From an uncultured Planctomycetaceae bacterium (GTDB lineage Bacteria > Planctomycetota > Planctomycetia > Pirellulales > Lacipirellulaceae): 11,860 bases of DNA. Every line of letters begins with the position of its first letter. Positions within the stretch are counted from its first letter, which is position 1. Shown one piece after another: positions 8,062 through 11,860 of the stretch. The position numbers were made by a program, and so were the translations under genes. The stretch is from assembly GCA_937860165.1 (NCBI GenBank), contig CALMBE010000582.1, positions 1 to 11,860 of the forward strand, read 5' to 3'. A model generated the notes under the pieces. It saw nothing but the letters and a program-made list of their open reading frames with translations, had not been told where the DNA came from and ran no database searches.

Positions 8062-8296
8062 CACCAAAATTAGCGAGCTCTTTGCATCACCTACAAACTA
8101 TTGACACAAAAATCTTTACAGCCCCTGGCCGTCTATCGCACTCGTGAACTCCCCGGCAAAAAACCCCTCAAAGACGCCCATGCCGCGCGGATCGAAGCCG
8201 GTGAGCCCGTCACAAGCCCGGAATCCCCGCCGGTTATCCGAAACCGAAAGTGCTCATCACCGAGGATTGCATTCGACCTGCATGAGGGGCAGGGAA

Positions 8297-8325
8297 CTGG
8301 ATTCCCGCCTGCGCGGGAATGACGG
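8297..8325. repeat. ATTCCCGC/GCGGGAAT hairpin repeat (dRS3-like)
   Basis: ATTCCCGC (8301-8308), loop CTGC, GCGGGAAT (8313-8320): a perfect 8-base-pair stem, flanked by CTGG and GACGG. This GGATTCCCGCCTGCGCGGGA-type element recurs in many bacterial genomes and resembles the Neisseria dRS3 repeat (from memory). It lies 20 bases from the end of the dus gene and may serve as a transcript end for it. Confidence 0.75.
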
Positions 8326-8344
8326 TTTTGAGTCTGGCCTGCGT

Positions 8345-9418
8345 TCAGCGAGACGCTACCAGGCTTTCGCGGGGGAAAAAATCCTGGACGATGCTGCGGA
8401 ATTCGGCGGGGGTTTTCACTGTGCCGATGCGTTTGCGGAAATCGCGCGCCCCCCGGCGACCCTGGGCATAGCAACAGGCGAATTTGCGCATCAGCAGCGT
8501 CCCCTTTTCGTCGCCGAATCGCTCGAGCACCAGTTCAAAGTGGTGGAGCAACAATTCCCGCTCCTCGGTCAATGTGGGATCGGCGGGGATCGGTTCGCCG
8601 CGAATCGCCGCGGCGGCTTGGGAATACAACCACGGCTTGGCGAGCGCGGCCCGTGCGATCATCACGCCATCGATGGGGTAACGGCGAAACGCATCCACGA
8701 CTTTCTGAGGGGTGTCGAGATCCCCATTGCCGATGAGGGGAATCCTGCGTAAGTGGGGTTTAATCTCGGCGATGCGATCCCAGTCAGCAGAACCTTGAAA
8801 CATGTCGGCAGCCGTGCGGCCGTGGACGGTGAGCGCGGCGGCCCCGGCACCTTCGACCACTTGGGCGATGTCGCAGGCGTTGATCGTGTCGCGGGTGCAA
8901 CCCAAGCGAATCTTGGCGGTCACTGGTGTCGGGGCGCAGGCCGTCACCACCCGTTCGATGATTTCGCCCATCCGGTCTGGTTGCCTCAGCAGGTACGACC
9001 CACTGTGCGCTTTCTGACTGACTTGTCGCACGGGGCAGCCGAAATTGATGTCGACCACACTCACGGCATATTCTTGAACCAGCCGGGCCCCCACTTTGGC
9101 GAGCGTTTCGGGCTCGTTGTCCCAGATTTGCACGGCCAGCGGACGCGGTTCTTCCGGCACCCCCCAGAGCCGATCGGGGTGCTCGGCCTCTTGCTCATCG
9201 AGCCAGACAAAACCCCGGGCGCTCACCATTTCGGTGGCCAGCAGCCCCGCCCCGCCGAATTCGCGGACGATCTGGCGAAAGGCATAGTTGGTGAACCCCG
9301 CCATCGGGGCCTGCAAGATCGGCGGATCGATCAAGAGCGGGCCGATGTAAAACGGCTTGGCAATTGCGGTGGCGGTGGTCAGGGGTTCGGCAAGGGGCAT
9401 GGCAAAAGTTACGTACAA
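8345..9418 (-). CDS. dusB: tRNA-dihydrouridine synthase, DusB type
   Basis: Flavin (FMN)- and NADPH-dependent enzyme that reduces specific uridines in tRNA to dihydrouridine; cytoplasmic. With the start used here it has 357 residues. The TIM barrel opens with LQAPMAGFTNYAFR (about 35-48). The catalytic cysteine is Cys128 in DINFGCPVRQV. FMN-binding residues are Lys169 in VTAKIRLG, HGRT (199-202), IGNGD (229-233) and the MIARAAL phosphate loop near 253-259. The C-terminal helical tRNA-binding region has LMRKFACCYAQG. DusB is the best subfamily match (DINFGCPV, KIRLG), though DusA/DusC cannot be fully excluded. Three starts are possible: ATG at 9439, TTG at 9418 and ATG at 9400. Only the TTG has a good Shine-Dalgarno (GGAGGA, 9 bases upstream), so it is preferred. 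A standalone gene convergent with the kinase operon. Confidence 0.92.
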   Translation of the reverse strand: MYVTFAMPLAEPLTTATAIAKPFYIGPLLIDPPILQAPMAGFTNYAFRQIVREFGGAGLLATEMVSARGFVWLDEQEAEHPDRLWGVPEEPRPLAVQIWDNEPETLAKVGARLVQEYAVSVVDINFGCPVRQVSQKAHSGSYLLRQPDRMGEIIERVVTACAPTPVTAKIRLGCTRDTINACDIAQVVEGAGAAALTVHGRTAADMFQGSADWDRIAEIKPHLRRIPLIGNGDLDTPQKVVDAFRRYPIDGVMIARAALAKPWLYSQAAAAIRGEPIPADPTLTEERELLLHHFELVLERFGDEKGTLLMRKFACCYAQGRRGARDFRKRIGTVKTPAEFRSIVQDFFPRESLVASR

Positions 9419-9427
9419 AGAGTGTGA

Positions 9428-9433
9428 TCCTCC
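9428..9433 (-). promoter_or_regulatory. Shine-Dalgarno GGAGGA favouring a TTG start for dus
   Basis: On the minus strand GGAGGA (plus-strand TCCTCC at 9428-9433) lies 9 bases before a TTG codon at 9418-9416. The ATG at 9439 would place this motif inside the coding region, and the ATG at 9400 is 27 bases away. Both ATG codons lack their own site. Confidence 0.45.
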
Positions 9434-9475
9434 AGGCATTCTAATCGAAACTGTTTTCAGTGGGCAGTCTGGAAA

Positions 9476-9497
9476 TCGCTAAGCCGCAAGCGGCGGG
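9476..9497. repeat. 22-base direct repeat, copy 1 (GCCGC-AA-GCGGC hairpin)
   Basis: Begins TCGCTAAGCCGCAAGCGG and continues with CGGG. An identical copy in the same direction lies at 10268-10289. Each holds the small palindrome GCCGC, AA, GCGGC. This copy is in the gap between the dus start and the DUF5615 gene. It looks like a dispersed planctomycete repeat. Confidence 0.8.
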
Positions 9498-9555
9498 GGT
9501 TGGTTACACCTAGGTCTGCTCGCAAAACATGATTTGAGGCAAAGGCTACAGCCAG

Positions 9556-9891
9556 TCACAGATACTCCAATGTGCCTTGCATTTCTTCTGCGGAAAGCGA
9601 ATCTCTCAAGACCAATAGAGCACGAATCAGATCGCCAACCGAGTATTTCTGCTGGTAACAGTAGGCGATCCCCGAGTGCTGAACCCCGGCAGCATGGCTG
9701 CGCGGAAAGTCTCGATCATGTGTAACCAATACCCGTTGCTGGCTCAAGGCGAATGCTAGATGATCGGAATCCTGAGAACCTCGGAGACCGATCTCTTGAG
9801 TCGTAGTGACATCGACTCCCCGACGGCGAAGACCTTCGGCAACCGCCGGTGATACGTGCTCGTCAAGATGGAAGCGGAGCGGAGTCGGCAT
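9556..9891 (-). CDS. DUF5615 PIN-like protein, probable toxin of a VapC45-type pair
   Basis: A 111-residue PIN-like protein of the DUF5615/Mut7-C type. Members are predicted ribonucleases, and the M. tuberculosis pair VapB45/VapC45 is of this kind (from memory). Acidic residues that could form a metal site are Asp10 and Glu11 in FHLDEHV, Asp41 and Asp43 in SQDSDHLAFA, and Asp59 and Asp61 in VTHDRDF; this order is typical of the family. No signal peptide or membrane segment is visible. The ATG at 9891 lies inside the end of the upstream DUF433 gene (29-base overlap). No strong Shine-Dalgarno precedes it, which suggests translational coupling, as is usual for a toxin made after its antitoxin. 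The length is normal and the acidic residues look intact. Confidence 0.82.
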   Translation of the reverse strand: MPTPLRFHLDEHVSPAVAEGLRRRGVDVTTTQEIGLRGSQDSDHLAFALSQQRVLVTHDRDFPRSHAAGVQHSGIAYCYQQKYSVGDLIRALLVLRDSLSAEEMQGTLEYL

Positions 9892-10195
9892 CGTGACCGG
9901 TAAGCTTCTGTAAGAGCTTGGAAGGATGGCTCAATTTCGCACGTTCCGCCTCTAATCGTTCGGCTTGGACTTCAGCTTCGATTTCCACCCGATGATCGTG
10001 ATAATAGGTCAACGCAGCATGGACATCTGCAAGTGAAAGTTGGGGGAAATCTGTCACGATTTCCTCTGGGGTTTGCCCTTGGAGTTCGTGCCAAATGTAG
10101 ATGTCCTGAACTCGGATCCGAGTACCAGCGATACATGGCCTACCTCCACATTTGCCCGGGAGACTTTCGATATGTGTTGTTTCCAATTGTGCCAT
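9863..10195 (-). CDS. DUF433 protein, probable antitoxin
   Basis: A 110-residue DUF433 protein. The family core CGGRPCIAGTRIRVQDI (16-32) is followed by PEEIVTDFPQLSLADVHAAL (43-62), the usual helix-turn-helix-like arrangement thought to bind the operator DNA. The C-terminal third (from about 70) is rich in Glu, Lys and Arg and would form a helix that could wrap the partner. It is first in a two-gene minus-strand unit and overlaps the DUF5615 gene by 29 bases, the order and coupling expected for antitoxin then toxin. A GGAG sits 12 bases before the ATG at 10195, rather far for a strong site. DUF433 genes also occur alone, so the antitoxin role comes from pairing, not from sequence alone. Confidence 0.82.
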   Translation of the reverse strand: MAQLETTHIESLPGKCGGRPCIAGTRIRVQDIYIWHELQGQTPEEIVTDFPQLSLADVHAALTYYHDHRVEIEAEVQAERLEAERAKLSHPSKLLQKLTGHDADSAPLPS

Positions 10196-10267
10196 GCCTG
10201 CATTTTACTCCAATTTTCTGACAGGAGTAGGTTGGACGAAGGATTTTTCTCGCTTGGAGGAATAGTA

Positions 10268-10289
10268 TCGCTAAGCCGCAAGCGGCGGG
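10268..10289. repeat. 22-base direct repeat, copy 2 (GCCGC-AA-GCGGC hairpin)
   Basis: Identical over 22 bases and in the same direction as 9476-9497. It lies between the divergent DUF433 and aldo/keto reductase genes, so the two copies bracket the toxin-antitoxin pair. Sequences outside the 22 bases differ. Confidence 0.8.
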
Positions 10290-10294
10290 ACTGG

Positions 10295-10323
10295 TTGAGC
10301 AACATACCTCGCTAGATTACAAC
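10295..10323 (+). promoter_or_regulatory. Possible sigma70-type promoter for the aldo/keto reductase
   Basis: TTGAGC (10295-10300) and TACAAC (10318-10323) are 17 bases apart, each matching four of six consensus bases. They end about 40 bases before the GTG start. This is a weak pattern match in a gap that must contain a promoter for at least one of the two divergent genes. Confidence 0.22.
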
Positions 10324-10349
10324 TAGGAAACCCAATGTTATCCCCCGAG

Positions 10350-10354
10350 AGGAG
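10350..10354 (+). promoter_or_regulatory. Shine-Dalgarno AGGAG supporting a GTG start
   Basis: AGGAG at 10350-10354 lies 8 bases before the GTG at 10363. It supports the GTG as the start of the aldo/keto reductase over the in-frame ATG at 10396. Confidence 0.7.
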
Positions 10355-10362
10355 ATTACTTC

Positions 10363-11364
10363 GTGTATCAGGCCGCTGACAATCGCTGCGACAGCATGCT
10401 CTACAATCGATGCGGTAAGAGCGGCCTACGGCTGCCTGCCGTGTCGCTGGGGTTGTGGCACAATTTTGGTGGCGTGGATTCTTTCGAGACCGCACGATCG
10501 ATTGTGCAGCGGGCATTTGATCTGGGGATCACCCATTTTGATTTGGCCAATAACTATGGTCCACCACCTGGTTCCGCGGAAGAGAATTTTGGAAAACTGC
10601 TCGGCGAGGACCTGCGAGCGTATCGGGACGAATTGGTGATCTCCACGAAGGCGGGGTACTTGATGTGGCCCGGGCCGTATGGGGAATGGGGATCGCGCAA
10701 GTACTTGCTTTCGAGTCTCGACCAAAGTCTGCGGCGGATGGGATTGGAATATGTCGATATTTTTTATTCGCATCGCCCCGATCCTGACACGCCGCTGGAA
10801 GAAACCATGGGGGCCTTGGCATCCGCGGTGCAGCAGGGCAAGGCGCTGTATGTCGGCATTTCAAATTACCGACCTGCCATGGCCCTGGAAGCATGCCGCC
10901 TACTGCGAGAGATGGGCACGCCCTGTCTGATCCACCAGCCACGGTATTCGATGTTCGATCGTTGGGTGGAAGAAGAGCGATTGCTCGACTTGCTCGAGCA
11001 GCAGGGAGTCGGGTGCATTCCCTTCTCGCCGCTGGCTCAGGGTATGCTGACGGACCGCTATCTCGCGGGGATCCCCGCTGACAGTCGGGCCGCCAAGCCG
11101 CACGGGTTTTTGCACGAATCGGCGATCACGCCACAGCGGCTCGAGCAAATTCGCAAGCTGGCAGAGATCGCTGGTTCACGCGGGCAATCGCTGGCCCAAA
11201 TGGCCCTGGCGTGGGTGCTCAAGGATGCGCGGATCACAACCGTGTTGATTGGTGCGAGCTCAGTTTCGCAGCTCGAGCAAAATGTGAACTGTCTGGCCAA
11301 CTTGAACTTCTCGCCCGACGAATTGCAACGTATCGAGGTGATTCTGCACAGCGGCAACGACTGA
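10363..11364 (+). CDS. yghZ: Aldo/keto reductase, YghZ-like L-glyceraldehyde-3-phosphate reductase
   Basis: A 333-residue NADPH-dependent aldo/keto reductase of the AKR14/YghZ (Gpr) type. The E. coli enzyme reduces L-glyceraldehyde 3-phosphate to L-glycerol 3-phosphate and also acts on methylglyoxal, a detoxifying role. Blocks closely matching YghZ, as I remember it, include RCGKSGLRLPAVSLGLWHNF (16-35), FDLANNYGPPPGSAEENFG (59-77), ISTKAGYLMWPGPYG (93-107), SRKYLLSSLDQSLRRMGLEY (111-130) and VLIGASS (294-300). The catalytic tetrad is complete: Asp60, Tyr65, Lys96 and His137. Cofactor-binding positions are IPFSPLAQGMLT (219-230) and IGASSVSQLEQN (296-307). The GTG start is chosen for its AGGAG site and because E. 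coli YghZ has a similar short N-terminal extension. It is a monocistronic gene, divergent from the toxin-antitoxin pair and followed by a strong hairpin. The exact substrate here is inferred. Confidence 0.92.
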   Translation: MYQAADNRCDSMLYNRCGKSGLRLPAVSLGLWHNFGGVDSFETARSIVQRAFDLGITHFDLANNYGPPPGSAEENFGKLLGEDLRAYRDELVISTKAGYLMWPGPYGEWGSRKYLLSSLDQSLRRMGLEYVDIFYSHRPDPDTPLEETMGALASAVQQGKALYVGISNYRPAMALEACRLLREMGTPCLIHQPRYSMFDRWVEEERLLDLLEQQGVGCIPFSPLAQGMLTDRYLAGIPADSRAAKPHGFLHESAITPQRLEQIRKLAEIAGSRGQSLAQMALAWVLKDARITTVLIGASSVSQLEQNVNCLANLNFSPDELQRIEVILHSGND

Positions 11365-11390
11365 ATTTGGCGGGTATTTCCTACGATCTT

Positions 11391-11448
11391 CAGAGTAACA
11401 CGAGTCTCCGACTCGTAACCTCACGAGTCGGAGACTCGTGTTACTCTG
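11391..11448. terminator. Perfect 26-base-pair inverted repeat after the aldo/keto reductase
   Basis: The left arm 11391-11416 (CAGAGTAACACGAGTC, then TCCGACTCGT) is perfectly complementary to 11423-11448, with the six-base loop AACCTC. It begins 26 bases after the reductase stop. The stem could end transcription or protect the 3' end, but no T run follows. The CGAGTCTCCGACTCG core is one I recognise from planctomycete intergenic regions, so it is probably also a dispersed repeat. Confidence 0.75.
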
Positions 11449-11472
11449 CCTGCGAACCTAATCGGCGATTCA

Positions 11473-11504
11473 CATGCTCACGCCGGAGTACCTGCGTGAG
11501 CATG
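11473..11504. terminator. 11-base-pair hairpin before the convergent partial gene
   Basis: CATGCTCACGC (11473-11483) and GCGTGAGCATG (11494-11504) are perfect complements around a 10-base loop. It stands 28 bases from the minus-strand stop at 11533 and faces it, so it may end that transcript. Unrelated in sequence to the hairpin at 11391-11448. Confidence 0.65.
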
Positions 11505-11532
11505 GCACCCAAAAACTCGCACTGGCCAAACA

Positions 11533-11860
11533 CTAATTCTTGGGAACCAAAATGGATCGCTCGCCGGTTTCGGGCTGCGAATTCCAGGGTGTCCGATTGG
11601 AAGTAGGGGGATTTGTCACATTTCCTTCGGCTTGCTCAGCACTGGCGCGTTGCAAGTTGTTATCGATGGTGGTGGAGGTCGACGGCTCGGTACGAATCAG
11701 CATCGTGAGTAACCGCTCAGGCTCGACGATTCCGGGCGAGGCAAGCTCCGAATAGCGCACGATCTGCAGATTGTAGTCGGCAATCGCACGCACGAAACTT
11801 CGCCGTTGTGCCGCGAACAACTGATAGGCCATCAACAGGTCGCTGCCATCGCTTTGCGGA
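11533..11860 (-). CDS. C-terminus of a TolC-like outer-membrane efflux protein (partial)
   Basis: The minus-strand frame is open from the right window edge to a TAG at 11535-11533, giving 108 codons of a longer protein whose start is outside the window. It reads PQSDGSDLLMAYQLFAAQRR near the edge, then FVRAIADYNLQIVRYSELAS, which resembles the last long helices of TolC-type channels (an 'A-x-ADYN-x-x-IARY' pattern at their C-terminal end). The final 50 or so residues are polar, rich in Thr, Ser, Asn and Pro, and probably disordered. A full-length protein would be a periplasm-spanning outer-membrane channel working with an efflux or secretion pump. The family call rests on one helix region only. 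An internal ATG or TTG near 11835 is unlikely to be the real start because the similarity continues beyond it. Confidence 0.5.
   Translation of the reverse strand, partial: PQSDGSDLLMAYQLFAAQRRSFVRAIADYNLQIVRYSELASPGIVEPERLLTMLIRTEPSTSTTIDNNLQRASAEQAEGNVTNPPTSNRTPWNSQPETGERSILVPKN

Larger units (their letters stand above)
7904..8344. other. Gene-free gap between convergent kinase and dus genes
   Basis: These 441 bases hold four inverted repeats and no gene that I can support. One plus-strand frame is open from a TTG at 8101 to 8322 (73 codons). It reads through the ATTCCCGC hairpin, has no convincing ribosome-binding site and no recognisable family, so I do not call it. The stretch 8062-8296 between the hairpins has no feature I can name. 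Confidence 0.6.

Noticed and set aside
8101..8106. TTGACA as a promoter -35 box
   Set aside because: The region 16-18 bases downstream is GC-rich (GCCCCTGGCC) with no -10-like sequence.
8101..8322. Open plus-strand frame of 73 codons in the gap after the kinase gene
   Set aside because: It starts with TTG without a clear ribosome-binding site, ends by reading through the ATTCCCGC hairpin repeat, and matches no family I know.
8753..9427. Long plus-strand frame opposite the dus gene
   Set aside because: It is the mirror of the DusB coding sequence, whose catalytic and flavin motifs are all on the minus strand.
9476..10289. CRISPR array or insertion sequence suggested by repeated 22-mers
   Set aside because: There are only two copies about 770 bases apart, no regular spacers, no cas genes, and no transposase between them.
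11365..11606. Extension of plus-strand coding through the 26-base-pair palindrome
   Set aside because: The aldo/keto reductase ends at a TGA at 11362-11364. The frame reading SRVGDSCY through the palindrome is only repeat read-through.

Overview
This window most likely comes from a planctomycete, probably of the Pirellula type. The case rests on the mix of genes, on an extracellular-glycan operon with a sulfotransferase, and above all on the short GC-rich palindromic repeats in almost every gap between genes. I recognise several of these from memory as typical of planctomycete chromosomes. No rRNA or 16S-type marker is present, so this assignment is inference.

Positions 1-7903 hold a tightly packed plus-strand operon that continues in from the left. 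It contains the last codons of an unidentified gene, two GT4-type glycosyltransferases, a full-length ABC exporter of the MsbA/lipid-exporter type, a PAPS-dependent sulfotransferase and a large protein with two aminoglycoside-phosphotransferase-like kinase modules. The genes overlap (ATGA, TAATG and a 17-base overlap) or lie 24-27 bases apart, and most have clear Shine-Dalgarno sequences, so they are probably made together. A reasonable reading is that a glycolipid or glycan is built by the two transferases, moved across the membrane by the ABC protein and modified with sulfate and perhaps phosphate. The substrate cannot be read from the sequence.

Positions 7904-8344 are a gene-free gap between convergent genes, holding four separate inverted repeats. 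Positions 8345-9418 on the minus strand encode a tRNA-dihydrouridine synthase of the DusB type. Positions 9556-10195, also minus strand, hold a compact DUF433/DUF5615 pair that looks like a VapBC45-type toxin-antitoxin module. A 22-base direct repeat lies on each side of it.

Positions 10363-11364 on the plus strand encode an aldo/keto reductase very similar to E. coli YghZ (L-glyceraldehyde-3-phosphate reductase). Two strong hairpins (11391-11504) separate it from a convergent minus-strand gene that runs off the right edge and looks like the C-terminus of a TolC-like outer-membrane efflux protein.

The most interesting items are the tandem-kinase protein and its glycan-export/sulfation operon, the way a palindromic repeat supplies that protein's last residues, and the repeat-flanked toxin-antitoxin module.
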